Shown here: positions 34,391 through 47,605 of the stretch, piece by piece
Numbering within the stretch: the stretch's first letter is position 1
Layout: the number at the start of each line of letters is the position of its first letter
Source of the DNA: Clarkia xantiana subsp. parviflora
Lineage: Eukaryota > Streptophyta > Magnoliopsida > Myrtales > Onagraceae
Reading direction: 5' to 3'
Assembly (NCBI GenBank): GCA_036873135.1
Contig: JAPTYO010000007.1
Location: forward strand, 20,876,763 to 20,940,762
Length of the DNA stretch: 64,000 bases
Program-made: the position numbers and the translations under genes
Notes under the pieces: generated by a model
Database searches by the model: none
What the model was told of the DNA's origin: nothing
Seen by the model: the letters and a program-made list of their open reading frames with translations, nothing else

Positions 34391-35571
34391 GAACTGGAAG
34401 CGTTAATGTTAAAATTTTATCCAAGAATGCGTCTCCATGGGATTCTCGAATCCAAAGATTAAAATGTGCCTTAAACATATATTTGGTCATGATGACTGTA
34501 TGTGAGTAAAGAAGAGTTAGCCGCAAATCTCAATATATATATATAATAATGTTAAAAAGTGGTGCTTTTTTCCAAATTTGTGAATAAAGCACGTGGTTAG
34601 AACGTACGTGCATGTAGTTATCTGGTCTGTGTACTAATTTAATGTCCATATCATTTTTGTCTAATTATTGTTTTATTCTGCTTACCCCATTTCCATGGTC
34701 GTTGGACTACTTCCATTACTTTTTTTTTTTTTTAATCTTTACTTTTTGTAAATTGATAAAATATTGACCGGGACCGGAATAGAGATATGTTGTATTTAGG
34801 TGAATTAAATAGTCCGAACAAGAATATAGGTGAATTTTTATATCATGAAATAGACAAAAAATATTCAAGATTGTTATTTGGGTCGATAAAAAAAATCATA
34901 ATTATGCAATATTACAAACTTTTTTATGAACACCACAAAACTCGAGTGATTGTACAACTAATCAGTTATGAGGATTTTTCGTTCAGTAGATCGAAATTTT
35001 AGGAGTTGATATTTTACTTTCAAATATTATCTTTGTTGGTCGGACAATTTCTCTTCAAGCCCAATTACGGTATCATACCAATTCTGATTAAATCATTTTA
35101 CGTAACCAAATCCGAATAACTGTCCATACTAGCCTAATATGTCGTCCTCACTTGAGTACGGAAAATGTGCAATTCCTACTAGACTTAAATAGTAGATCTC
35201 TTATTTATATACATACCAAATTACTATTTTCTTATTCCATATGATGCAAACACATGTATTACACTCTTTGAGTTCGACCATTTGATAAATAAATTATATG
35301 TATGTTTTTCTATTATTTGTTTTTTATGGCCAATTGTTTTTCTATTATTACTTCTATAAGTATGCAACATCTTATTAACGAGCATTTAAGAAGGATATAA
35401 ATATTAATTGACCGAAATCAAAACAGAATCCATTGTTTTCAATCATCGGACATATTCTTCCATTCTATATGACTCCCTCCGTAACTTTTATTATTTTGCA
35501 AATTGGATGCAGTCAACCCCAACATCAGCGTGACTCATTTCCGACGTACTCATTGTATTATTTAAACATGC
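34391..35571. other. AT-rich intergenic DNA
   Basis: No gene or repeat of note. Short frames lack similarity to known families. Confidence 0.6.
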
Positions 35572-35576
35572 AAAAA
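35572..35576 (-). terminator. pol III T5 terminator of tRNA-Lys
   Basis: Five T on the minus strand, about 18 nt past the tRNA 3' end, the usual RNA polymerase III stop signal. Confidence 0.6.
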
Positions 35577-35594
35577 CTCGTAGAATTGATTATC

Positions 35595-35666
35595 GCCGTC
35601 TGTGGGAATCGAACCCACGACCACATGGTTAAAAGCCATGCGCTCTACCAGCTGAGCTAAGACGGC
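35595..35666 (-). tRNA. tRNA-Lys (anticodon UUU)
   Basis: A 72-nt cloverleaf on the minus strand. Acceptor stem GCCGTCT pairs with AGACGGC; D arm GCTC/GAGC; anticodon arm CATGG-CTTTTAA-CCATG with anticodon TTT; T arm GTGGG-TTCGATT-CCCAC. No intron. Internal A and B boxes are intact and a T5 tract follows. CCA is not encoded, as expected for a nuclear gene. Confidence 0.97.
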
Positions 35667-35925
35667 ACAATTGTAAATTTAATGACTTGTCATCAAATTA
35701 TTTAACTGATAATTTAATTAGCTATTTTTGGGCCAAATTTAGCTATTTAATCGAACTTAAATATGGATTGTGAAGAGGGCCCAGTCCAATGAGATTTTGA
35801 GAAGCCTAGGTTTGCCTAAAGAAGCCTAGGTTCAAATCTCACTCAAGGCTCAGGCTTTGAAAATAAAACAAATTACATACCTCACTCTTCATGTCACATA
35901 TCATACTCCTGAGAAATTATTGAAT

Positions 35926-35954
35926 ACATCGGATCCAATACGTGGATCCGATGT
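35926..35954. other. perfect 11-bp inverted repeat upstream of TATA and G-box
   Basis: ACATCGGATCC, a 7-nt loop, then GGATCCGATGT. About 20 bp further right come CCTATAAAAA (near 35969) and GACACGTGTAC, a G-box. Together they look like promoter parts but no gene is seen downstream. Confidence 0.4.
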
Positions 35955-37171
35955 GGTGCACCTCCAGCCTATAAAAATTGGACACGTGTACATGTGTCAG
36001 CTATTTTATGACAAATGTCGGTTCATTATTGGTCTCCATACTCCTTTGTAGTGGTCTTGAGTCTTGACACATGTCCATAGCTTTAATAATTTTCATTTTA
36101 GGGTTCACTAAATAGATAATAAAAATATTTTCAGAATAGAAACATATAAATATAATCTGTTATAATTACTAAATATTCTAACTATGTGATATATTTAGTC
36201 TATTTATTGAATGCTCATTTATTGCAATATTGTGCACAATTTTTTTTCTTCCTTTTCTGCAACTTTATCAACCTTGTATAATACAATACTACAAGAAATT
36301 AAACAAAGAGTTAAAAAGATAACACGGGACTAGCTCCGAGCATTGATAGGAATCGATACCAACAGATCGTATACAATAAGATTTCATATAAAAAACTATC
36401 ATCAATAATTAAGAAATATAATAATATGCCTCGGCTTTAGTTTCCTACAACAATTCCAGAAACAAAATTTACAAAGTAATGGATCATTGACTTTGTTTCA
36501 AATGTCTATTTTAATAAATGGATGGATGTCCATCTGTCAAAGGTAAGGTTTGATGGTTTGAATGAATCTTATAGAGAAGGTATGAGATTCAGAATAAGCT
36601 TCACTTGTCAATTTGCTGCATAAGACTCCAAACCAACAAATAGAATAAAGAAAACCCATGTATTACCACTGTCTTCTTTATTTGCTTGTTTTCTTGTTTT
36701 AAGGCTGCTCCAACTATATATATATCTTGCAGTGTATTATTTACTTTGAATCTTTTTAGTAGTAATAGTATTCTTTTCTTTCTAATAATGTTAAAGTTCT
36801 CCCACAAGGTACAACAAAATTAAAAAAGGTTCATTGTTCACCTCTAGAGATTGGCAAGCCTTTTAGTTTAGCACTTAATTAAATCAACTAACTTCCAATT
36901 TACCTTATTCACTTCCGGACTAATTACGTGCCTCATTATTACTTGCAAATAACTTGATTAAAATCCTCAATCATAACGTAATAATTATAAAAGGATACGA
37001 ATGATATAATCTCATGACCATCATGGATATATACGTGACGCGACAAAAGAGAATCAAGTGCATAGTTGGAGCATAGGAATTAGGAACGAAGCAATGCTCG
37101 CAGAGGGTTCGAATATACACGAATTTAAACTAATATAACACATTATGAAAATATTATATATTATAAATAAA

Positions 37172-37227
<56 letters not shown>

Positions 37228-37320
37228 ATTTTGCTAGCTACTGTATTCTGTCAGACAAAATACTCACATCGTTTAAAAAAATACATGAAATTATTTATAT
37301 TATAGTTCTATACTGATTAT
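35955..37320. other. AT-rich intergenic DNA
   Basis: Contains an (AT)n microsatellite at about 37173-37216. No gene recognised. Confidence 0.6.
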
Positions 37321-37805
37321 AGGGTAAATAAAAAAATTGCTTCCTAAACTTTGAGACATTACCAAACATTACATGAACTTTAGCTTTTTAAAATTGGCTA
37401 CCTGAATTGTTAATTTTTGAACAAATTGATACATTTATTACATTTTGCCGTTTGACATAAAATGAGATTGCTCCAGCCGCGCGAGTCTTTTGATGTGTAG
37501 TTAAGTTAAATTAAGGAGTAAATTAGAAAGATTGCATCAAAATACATTCCATTATTGGAAGATTAACCTAAATTGGTGGAGATCCAATTAATGGTGTTTT
37601 ACAATAATTTTTCAATGTAGTGCCGAATCTATCTTAGCTACACATCGAAAGACTCCATGTAACCGGAACATACTCAGTTTATGTCGAATTTGACGGAAAT
37701 TGTAATAGATGTAGTAATTTGCTCATAAATTGAAAGTTCAGGTAGCCTAATTTTAAAAATAAAATAAAATTCAGGTAACGATTTACAATTAATCAATTTC
37801 AACTA
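37321..37805. mobile_element. foldback/inverted-repeat element
   Basis: Left GGCTACCTGAATTGTTAATT and CTACACATC-type segments are matched in inverted order on the right (CTTAGCTACACATC, AATTGAAAGTTCAGGTAGCC). Total about 480 bp, no coding sequence. Related right-arm sequence occurs at about 39300-39400 and 33990-34100. Confidence 0.5.
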
Positions 37806-38999
37806 GTAATTTGGTTATTATATAAATAATTATCGTAAAAAATGGTCATACCATTTATTACAACATTTGTTCTCAATGTTAATTATTGTATTTATAAGGG
37901 TTATTATTAGGTGTAGGCAGACGAGCTCGATCTTGACGATGTTTTCAAAACGGACTCAAGATAAAAGTAAAACTTTAAATGACAAAATAAAAATAATTAT
38001 ATTTTTAACTTTAGAATTAAAAATTAAAAACACACATTAACAAAAGTCCGGAAAAAGTTGAGAACTAACAAAACTTGTGAGGGGCTGAGGGCAAATTTTT
38101 TTTTTTTGGGGGGGGGGCAATTGTTCTTCTCGCTCCTTGATAACTGATATAAATTTTAAAACATCACCATTCACCAACAGTACCTGCGCCCCAAGTAAAT
38201 AAAAATAAATTCTCATGCTGGGGAGCCAACGACCAGACCAGCTTTTAGCACGTTTCTCTTCTATACCGTTATACGTCATTAACATATATATCCTCAGCAA
38301 GTGTTAAGTGTTTTAACTAATTAAGGATTTTTTGTTTAATAAAATTGTTTATACAGTAGTAGTAGATTAGAGTGAGACAATTACTGTCTGTCTCTCTTAT
38401 CTTCTGTCTTCTGTATGTATGTATCTGTCGTAACACCGTTTTGAACAGTATTGTCTTTGTTGAACAAGTTGTTCGAGGAAAGTAAAAAGAAAGCTTTTTT
38501 TTTTTTTTACCCTTTCAAGAAACTGCAGCTAAAAGCACAGTCCCCAATTACATTACATTAAATAAAATGGAGCCTTCTGCAGAGTGTTGACCTCATTCCA
38601 GCGGTATATTAAATTTCTGAATTGATGAAAACGGCAACGAGCACAGAACACGAAGCTTTATGACACTGTGTGTTGGCGTGTGATGACTGATGCATGCATG
38701 GTTCTTCCATGCATGGGATGGGAGCTTTATAAATAGAGAAATTGAATAAAAAGCTGCATCTGATAAATAAATAATTAATGAACCCGATTGATTAGTACAG
38801 TTTAACTGTTCTAATAAATTTTCAACGTGTTGATTCTTTTGATGCAATTAAACTATATATATATATATAGCTGCTACCTAGCTACTAGAAGGACTTTGAA
38901 AAATAAATAGAACACTGAACAAAACAAACACACGTTGGCTAATTTATTGCTACCTAAATTCTGAATAATTCACCAATCACCACTATTTGAATATATTTT
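37806..38999. other. intergenic DNA
   Basis: Less AT-rich from about 38340 to 38740, with GATGCATGCATGGTTCTTCC followed by an inverted match CATGCATGG and a TATA-like TTTATAAATAG near 38728. No gene recognised. Confidence 0.5.
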
Positions 39000-39460
39000 A
39001 TTTTTTAAAATTGATTATCAGAATTTTCATATTTGGAGAAAATTGTAACATTTATTTCAAATTCCCTTGAGTTAGGACAAAAACTGAGCATATTTTCTTC
39101 ATGTGAGTTATTTTCATGTGTACGCAAAATTGGTTCATTTATAAATTGAAAATTTACAGCAAAGTACATTTAATTGGATAGTCAATCAAAAGATACAAGT
39201 CGAATTGAGTGGAAATCAAATTGAGTGTCTAATTGAAGGTATAGGGTTGTAGTACTTTTATTATATGTTTAAATTGATATTGGGTATACATGAAAGATCT
39301 TACATGACGGAAACATACTCATTTTATGTCTAGTTTGACGAGAATTGAAACAGATGAGCATTTTGCTCAGAAATTGAAAGTTCGTGTAATCAAATTTAAA
39401 GTTCATACGAAAATTTTTAAATTGGTCAAAATTCATGTAATAATTTCGTTATTAACCTAT
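39000..39460. mobile_element. diverged relative of the foldback element at 37321
   Basis: The right part (about 39300-39420) shares CATACTCATTTTATGTCTAG and GCTCAGAAATTGAAAGTTC with the right arm at 37670-37735. The left part has a weak inverted match. Boundaries uncertain. Confidence 0.35.
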
Positions 39461-39853
39461 AAAACAAGGGGTTTAATTAAAAATTACATATAATAATTTG
39501 AGCTTGAATTTTGATTAAAAAAAGTAAACATAATTTTTTAAAACAAAAATTAAATTAAACTTTTAAGGGATATATAATAACAATGAATACTAACCTTATT
39601 AATATTTTGTAGTAGTTCATCAGAGAATACGACCAACGCTTTATTCCTTAGAAAATTAATTTTTTGTTTTTCCTAATTAACAATCAAAGTTGAAAGTTCT
39701 ATTCATATATATATATATATAACACTAATAAGGCTAGGATTATTTACAATAAATAAGACAGCATTCTATATATTTAAGGTTTTGAAGTGCATCATTAATC
39801 AGGATCTAACTCTTGGTCTAGGCTTTGAAAAGGGATGGACTACTAAATTATAG

Positions 39854-39933
39854 ATGGAGAAGATGAAAGGAAAGAAGGTTGCTTTGGAATATGCAGAGGC
39901 AAAGGCAAAGAAAGACCTGGTAAAAGCTAAAGG
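39854..39933 (+). other. possible small Lys/Ala-rich coding exon
   Basis: From an ATG at 39854 the frame reads MEKMKGKKVALEYAEAKAKK and continues to a good donor AAAG|GTAAGA at 39933/39934. The charged, helix-like composition and donor look exon-like, and the next 250 bp are pyrimidine-rich like a UTR. No matching second exon or known family was found. It could be a short unannotated gene or a non-coding transcript. Confidence 0.25.
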
Positions 39934-40399
39934 TAAGAATAAAAATAGAACACAATTTGATAGAAACAAAGAAAGGAAAAGGTTTCCCTACACAGACACA
40001 ACCTTTTTCTCTCTCCCTCTTATTACTTACACTATTACAGTTACCTTTTTCTGTCTGTCTGTGTGTCTGGTAGCTAGCTTAGCTTAGCTACTGTAGAGGA
40101 AGACTTTTGTTTGGCCATGGTTGGAATCTGTGTGGCTTTGGATCCCTCTGTTCTGTTTACCTAGTTCAGCTTATCTGCACCCTTGTTTCATAGAATTGGT
40201 ATTCTCCATTTTCACGGGCTTCTTCTGTTAGAATCTTCCTTTCCTTTCTTTTTCAACTAACAATATTAATTATAATTATGGAAGCATGCAAAATTCCAAG
40301 TTGCATCATTCATTTGTATATGTCTTCTGGATATATATTACATATATAGCGCAAAATGTAATGCAAATGAGAACTTATCTAAACATATTAAAAATGTGT

Positions 40400-40521
40400 G
40401 ATATTATTTATTATTAGAAAGTTCTTCGCGTTATTTTTCGCATAAAATAATCAGTTTCTAAATTATATTATTATATATAAAGTTATGAAATTTGTGAACT
40501 TGAAACTATATAAAATTAAAT

Positions 40522-40565
<44 letters not shown>

Positions 40566-42090
40566 ACTTATTAAATGATAGAATTTTTTTAATACATTTT
40601 AAAACTCATAATTTTACGTTGTTCCACATTGCAAAATATTAATAATTAATTGAATTCATAAAATTTAGCATTGATTTTAAACTTTAGAATGGTTGATTTC
40701 GGCAAATGCCATTAACTTAATGAAATTAGGATAATTCAGTCCATTTTGAATGTAATTTTTCAAAGGAAAGTGAACCGCAAAGCCATATATTTGCGGGGTG
40801 AGAATATGGATACTAAAAATAATATAACTTATTTAATTATGTAAATATTTTGTGTGTGTTTTAAATCTTGTAATTCTCGGTAGTTCATCGCAGCAAAATA
40901 TTACGAATTTTGATTAAAAAATGTAGAATTAATTTTCAGCTTTAGAATTGTCAATTTGACATATGTCATTATCTATTTAATCAATAAAAATTAGGAAAAT
41001 TATATTACTTTGGATCAAATGATTTGTGAGTTCTGATCCATCTCTATCATAAAGTTTCCACGACAGTGTTCTATTATGGATTAGTCACGAAGAAACACTG
41101 GATACTCCTAAAATCTAGAAATAGTTTTAAATCATAGAATCACAAATTTCGTCATATACTATTATGTTAGTTAATAAAGAGCATTATATAAACTATATTT
41201 CTTGAAATGAAAAGTCCATTTTAATATAATTTTTCAACGAAGAGGTAGATGGTTTGAGAATTTCGTTTCGACCCATCTCTACCAAAGTTTTCATGACAGA
41301 ATAATTAGGATAGTTGTATTTCTTTAGATGAGAAGTCCCTTTTGAATGTAATTTTTCAAAGGGGACTGACTATAAATGAGAGTCATATGGTTTGTGAGTT
41401 ATGACCAGTCTCCATCATAAAGTTTCCATAGCAATGTTCTTCCATATGGGTCCGACAGTAAAAAAGTCGGATACTTCTAAAATATATATGTAATTAATTT
41501 TAAATTTAGTATCACTCTTTCGTTACGTGTTATTATTTAATTTATTTAATTAAAAAAATTAAGATAGTTAAACTTCTTTAGATGGCGAGTCTATGTTTTG
41601 AATGTTATTTTTCAAAAAGTGTTAATAGATGATAATATGGTTTGTGAGTTCTACACGTCTATTATAAAGTGTTTATGATAGTATTTTAGTATGGGTGGGA
41701 TACCAATAAACATCAAATACTCCTAAAATATGTAACTGGTTTTAAAGTTTAGAATCGTCAACTTTGCCACCGTATCATTATTTAAGTTAATCGAGAAGAA
41801 TTATGAGAATTAAATTTCTTTAGATGAGAAGTTCATTTACAATGTAATTTTTCAAAGTGATCTGTAGAGGAGATCCGGATTGAAATTATGATAATTTTCA
41901 ATTTTCGTTACGTGTATTAACTAACTTAATTATGAGAGTTTTATGTCCTTATATGAGAAGTCCCTTCCGAATCCAAATTTTTAAATGGAACTGCAGAGGA
42001 GAATGACATGGTTGGTGAGTTCTGCCATCTTCATTATAAAGTTTTCAGAGTGTTCTATTATGGATGGTGCACCAAGAAACGTGTGATCCT
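40400..42090. repeat. decayed tandem repeat, ~240 bp period
   Basis: The motif TGTAATTTTTCAAAG recurs, more or less changed, at about 40753, 41228, 41350, 41606 and 41846. CATCTCTATCATAAAGTTTCC-like blocks recur at about 41039, 41274, 41407, 41655 and 42026. Spacing is mostly near 240 bp with some units shortened. An (AT)n run interrupts it near 40529-40560. No coding content. Confidence 0.7.
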
Positions 42091-42114
42091 CCAATTTACT
42101 TGTGCTCTTCCTCA

Positions 42115-42117
<3 letters not shown>

Positions 42118-42151
<34 letters not shown>
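42118..42151. repeat. (ATT)n microsatellite
   Basis: About eleven ATT/TAT units just left of the probable Helitron start. Confidence 0.9.
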
Positions 42152-42153
<2 letters not shown>

Positions 42154-42167
42154 ACACCGATATCCCA

Positions 42168-45100
42168 TCTACTATATTATATTAATTCGGTACCGGTAGC
42201 CCTCTGACTGACACGTGGACGGTTTGTCCAGTTAGCGTTTCCTAATTTAATCGAAATTTAATAGGGGTTCTTTAAATTTAGATACATAATATTGATTGAT
42301 TGAAAATTAAGAAGTATTTTTATCTCCTATTTTGGTATCTATGCAATTTAAAGAAACAAATTAATTAAAAGTTTCCTTTTAAATTCATTATCTATACAGT
42401 TTGGTTCCAGAAGACCATAGACCGCCACGTAATCAATATATATATATATATATATAGAATTAAAAACTATAAAATATATTTTTCAACTAATGAAAAAACG
42501 TGGCTTATTTATTGAGTATATAATATATATTCAATGATCCAAATATTGACATATAAGTGAAGCAATATACTGCAGAAAAATCGTGGCTTAGTTATTGATT
42601 CTTCTGATATATATATGTATCTATAGAATATAAATATTTAATGATACAAATATTCCCATATCAATAAAGCAATATACTACAAATAGACGAGAGATTTCGT
42701 CACGTTATTGGACTGCCCTGGCTATATATAACTAAGGTTTCTTTCTTTCTTAATTATCAAATATTATCTTATAGTACACAAAACTATTAAGCTAGTGATC
42801 GGTTTGTCGTGGTTTCCATCAACTTATTTCAAGCACTATCACAAGTGAGGGAGGACAATTAATTCATGTAGTGCAGAATGTGAGACATGAGGCAATCATC
42901 CATGAAGATGCTAAATTAGTACGCACCTTTTTTTTTTAGAGACTTTAACCCTCTGTATAATATAATTATTTGGATGTAGGTAAAAGTACTACAATAATCA
43001 GGTTCTATTTGGTGAAAAATATGCTTATATGAGTTCGATATATTATATATGACACCTGATTATTCAAAATAATATAGTTAAATTTGAACTGTCCATTATA
43101 AATTTCTACCGAGATAAAAAAAAAAGGTATTATTCTCCGTATTTACTAATATCCTAAATTTAAACCGGTTTATTCATGATCAATTCACGTATGAGTTACT
43201 ACACATTCTCTCTTTGACATTTAAATTTTTATGCGAAATAAATATCTAGATCTATTTCTTTTGTAACTCATGGTTGAAATATCTGTCAAATAATCATTCT
43301 CTAAGTGTACCCTAATTTTGTAATTACAAGTTCTCGCCAAAAAATAATAATTGTATGCAGATGATGATAGTTTCACAGAATATGTCAATTTATGCTCCTA
43401 CTAATTTATCAATTATTTTATAGTGAAGATATTTATGGACTTTATATATGTTGTATTTGCATTTAGATGTATATGACTCACACATATTCGAGGTAAGTGT
43501 GTCAAAATTAGGGTTTTTAAGAGATCGATCAACTCCAATTTTCGGTTTTGACAGGATCTTTCGTAATTATTGCGCATTACTGAACACTATGCATGAGAGG
43601 AGTGTCTATCTATTTGAGCATCTTCTCTCCCATCTTACTCCGGTTAAACTCACATCTTCTTCCTAACTAAATTATAAAGCCAAGGATATGGTCAGCATGT
43701 GTGTCTGCTTTTTTTTCATGGATGAGGTCAGCCACAGACAAGGCGTGAAACAATGAAGATGACCATCATCTCCTCTTATATATCCTATTGTGTGTATATT
43801 TGCGATATGGATTCTCGATACACATCACAAATTAGAAAGAAGAAAAAACGTTCAATTGGATTATTGTTCGGGTCAGTGGATTGATTGAGTCGGTAACTTT
43901 GTAATTTGAATTATGTAACGTATGAGTTAATTATGTTTCCTTCAATTAGTAAGTCCTGCAACTTCTACTCATTTCATTTTCCTATATGCTTGGGTCCTTA
44001 TGAATTGGTGTACATTATCTGAGAATGTTATATAATCTTATGTATGTGATTGGTTTGATTCTTTTTCATTCTGAATTTCTTTCGTTTCATAATGATCATC
44101 TTGCCGGAGAAAAATGTGTAATTTGGAGTTTCTTTAACGTTAAATGTTTTTATATGACTTTTTGACATATTTTTCTTGATTTTGAAACTTATTGTAGGTC
44201 GATTATCTCTTAATGACAATATTTATTTTTAGGTGATATACAACTTGGTTTTTGTCAGTCTAGCTACAATTCGAGTTCGTGTAATTCGTATTTGGAATAA
44301 TATCAACTTTAAGATGAACGAGATAATGAATGTTAGCATGCTATTATTGGATGAGAGCTTCTCCCGTACGTTTGTTCACGCTTTGCATATGTCCGCAATT
44401 TGAAGTATGTATTTTTCATATTGAAATATGATTTTAGATCATCTATTTATAGTATTATGTTAAACTTTGATGATTTAGCGATATTTGTAATATTAATACT
44501 ATCATATTTGATACTAATTTTGTTCCATTATATATGTTAATTATTATAATTAATACTATATATTTTGTACATATAATATGAGTATTTACGTATATATCAT
44601 CATCATAGTATAAAGTATCTATACAGTAAAAAAAACATAGCACATAAAATCTACCAACAAATATTATCGTTTACATAATTTAGATCGGTTTTCATAAAAA
44701 TTATTTCATGTTCTAATTAGTAAAGTAATAATCATATAATTGTTTTAAAATAAACTTATAATTTATATTTAATAATATATTTATAAAAACAATCAAAAAA
44801 ATTGTTTTGCCACTAAAAAACAATTAGTTATATAAATAATAAATATAGTTATAATAATAAGAATTATTACAAAAAAATAGTTATATAAATATAGATATAA
44901 TAATAATTATAAAAAATATAAAAAAAAACTTAAACTTACGAGTATCATAAATTTAACCGATCATATTTATACATTTTTTAGGCCAAACAACATAGTAAAT
45001 TTAAACTGTATTATTTTTCAAGAGTTATGTGTTATGCTTAATTTTACGAGAAAAAAAAATGTTATGCTTATTTTTATAAGTATAATTATACAAACTGTAT

Positions 45101-45244
45101 TTATTCTATAAAATGTATAGTATTATATAACATTTAATTTAATGAACATATGCTTTTTTTAAATGATTATTTCGAAAAAAAAATAAAATAAGATATACTT
45201 ATCTAATATCTTGGTCCCGCGCGGTGCGCGGGGTTAGTAGCTAG
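42168..45244 (+). mobile_element. probable Helitron, ~3.1 kb
   Basis: The 3' end is strong: CCCGCGC-GGT-GCGCGGG hairpin (45216-45232), then TTAGTAG and CTAG before a T. The 5' end is less sure: TCTACTATATTATATTAATT after an A at 42167. The interior is AT-rich with no Rep/helicase. A frame at 43448-43666 is not recognised. Confidence 0.55.
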
Positions 45245-46120
45245 TTTAAATTTAATACAAAACAATCAAACGAGTATGATATTAATTAATGAGTGGCGAT
45301 ACAGCCTCTAAATCCTAACATCAGAAAAACTTCGACTGTGAGATGACATTGTAATTTTTGTGAACTATATAATGATATATTCAAAGACATTAACAGTCGG
45401 AAGTTGGTCGAACTCCAACCCTAAGAAGCTTTATCATTTTCCTAATTAATTATTAATTAAAAAAAAGTGTATTTAGTTATTGGCTAGCTAGGCGTTACTT
45501 GTATTACAGGATAATTCCCAATCATATACAATGTAAAATTATAAACTCGTCGTTGGAATTTATGCATTATTTTAGTAAGATCTCTCTTCTAGGTGAAAAA
45601 TAATATTGTTTCTTTATAAACTAACTGTTCATACTACTCAATAGACCTTACTATTCTACCATAACAGTCACTTTAGCTCCTCTAGGAGCAAGCTGCATCA
45701 TGGATGATGACCAATAAATAAGTTCATATAATTCTGTTGATTTCTAAAACTACTCCTTAAAAAATCAGAACATAATCATAGAGAATCTTATTTGACAAGT
45801 AAAAGGAAAGGTTCATCGGAGTTCATTAATCACTAAAAGAGTTTTATTATTTTTCAGAATTACCATCACTAATTTTTTATTAAAAAAGCGCGTACACCAT
45901 TTTACAGTAACTACATTACATATGCATGGATTTTCTTCTTCTAAATTCTTATTACTAACAACTCCTTGAAGGAGGAAACCATATTTGGTCCAATTTTTAC
46001 AAGTTAAGGGGACCATGAATCTGACTTCTAAAAGTAAAGGTACTATAGAGTAGCACCATACTATTTGAAGGGACCAAAAACTACAATTCATTCCCAACTT
46101 TTTCTCTTACCACCTCCACT
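45245..46120. other. upstream region of the RIN4-family gene
   Basis: AT-rich at first, then promoter-like close to the TATA box at 46121. No other gene. Confidence 0.5.
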
Positions 46121-46128
46121 TATATAAA
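46121..46128 (+). promoter_or_regulatory. TATA box of RIN4-family gene
   Basis: TATATAAA in the context CTTATATAAAAAGCG, about 107 bp before the ATG at 46235, leaving room for an 80-bp leader. Confidence 0.7.
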
Positions 46129-46234
46129 AAGCGACAAAGACACGACAGAAAACCCCACAGATATTCAAATCAATAATTCTCTCTAATTCCATCATCAACC
46201 TCTTCTCTCCAAGTGACGCTGCCTCTTCAACACC

Positions 46235-47605
46235 ATGGATGTAAGCTCTGTTACGTCTTCATCACTATCTCTTCTTCAGTTCGTAACTAAAATGCTTGAT
46301 TCTTCCAGGACTACTACCGGAGATGTCAAATTCCGGCGTTTGGGAGCTGGGAATGCTACGACGACGGCCTCCCCTTCACCCAGTGCTTCGAGACGGCGCG
46401 TCCGGCCGGTTTCCTCCGCTACAGCTACTCCGACGACCGTGATCTCTACGTCGCCGGTGATCTCTACGCCAACGACGTGGTCACTCCGGCCATGATCGTT
46501 GTTCCTCGCCGGAAAAAGGTAGACTTACTTTACTAAAACCGATTTTAATTATTTATTATTATAATTATTACTCCTTTTTCCAACGCTCTTTGGCTTTTGT
46601 GCTTTTCTCTCCATTATTACCTGAGTATTTAATTATTATTATATTTATCGAGCGTGGACAGTGTTGAATTATGGTTACTTTTTCTAAGTTTTTAAACAAA
46701 TAAAATTTTGGGACACATTAATGATGGTTGTCGGGTTAGCCACGAGATTCTTTTTTTATATAATAAACATAATAATAATAGAGAGATATTATCGATAACT
46801 TATAATTTTAAGTCTATTTATTCGGAATTTGTCGTGATTTTCCATTTATGTAATGTCAATACAGGCGAAAGCTGGAGCTAACAGAGACGATGATGATGCG
46901 AAAGAGAATGATGGTTGGGTGGTGAAGAAGCTTAAGGAGGCACCGAATTCCGACTTTGCGCGAAAGCCTACACCGAAACCAGTGGATGAGGACCTTTACA
47001 AGATCTCTCCTGAGCTCCTCTATGCTAAAACTAAGAAGGTACATGCTTATTAAGGCCCTTAATTACTTCAATTATGTATATAGTACGTACCATAATAAAT
47101 ATAAGTCCGCTTGATGAGATTCATAAAATAATACGTTACAAACTCACGATATTTAAAATTATAATTATATTTATAAACTTACTGGTTCCAATTGTGTAGT
47201 ATAATTGCTGATTAAATTATTAAAAACTATTTTTAAATTTTCAATATTTCTATTATAATATGCTCTAATCTTTACTCTGATTTTCCCCCAAATTCTTACA
47301 CTACTTCACAAATAATTTTTTTTCTCCATATGTTCTGAAAGATTATTTAAACAATATATACTAATACTAATATTTCTAATTTATTTACACTATTATAATA
47401 ATTTAATTAAAGATAATATTTAAATGTTTTTGTGTATAAAGTTTATGTAAATGATATTATAATATAATTTTATAGAATTTTATTGGTTATTGCAGATTGG
47501 TCCCCTACTTTATAAGAATGTTAATATGAATATTGGTGAATGCAGAAGAAGAGAACAGGGTTTAGCTTCTTTTCTTGCTGCGTGCTGCCAAGATGTGCGG
47601 TATAA
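46235..47605 (+). CDS. RIN4-family (AvrRpt-cleavage-site domain) protein
   Basis: Four exons, all phase 0 with GT-AG borders: 46235-46240 (only ATG GAT), 46309-46518, 46865-47038, 47546-47605; 149 residues. The N-terminal motif IPAFGSWE resembles the PxFGxW core of RIN4/NOI proteins and is followed by LPFTQCFE and DLYVAGDLYANDVVTPAM. The middle is charged; near the C-terminus come DEDLYKISPELL and FSFFSCCVLPRC, whose cysteine pair is a likely acylation site for membrane attachment. Known: such proteins are small relatives of the immune regulator RIN4; their own roles are largely unknown. Odd: a two-codon first exon. A TATA box is at 46121. Confidence 0.85.

Noticed and set aside
35433..35660. 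75-residue frame ending in CGNRTHDHMVKSHALYQLS
   Set aside because: It reads through the antisense of tRNA-Lys; the tRNA fold explains the conserved part.
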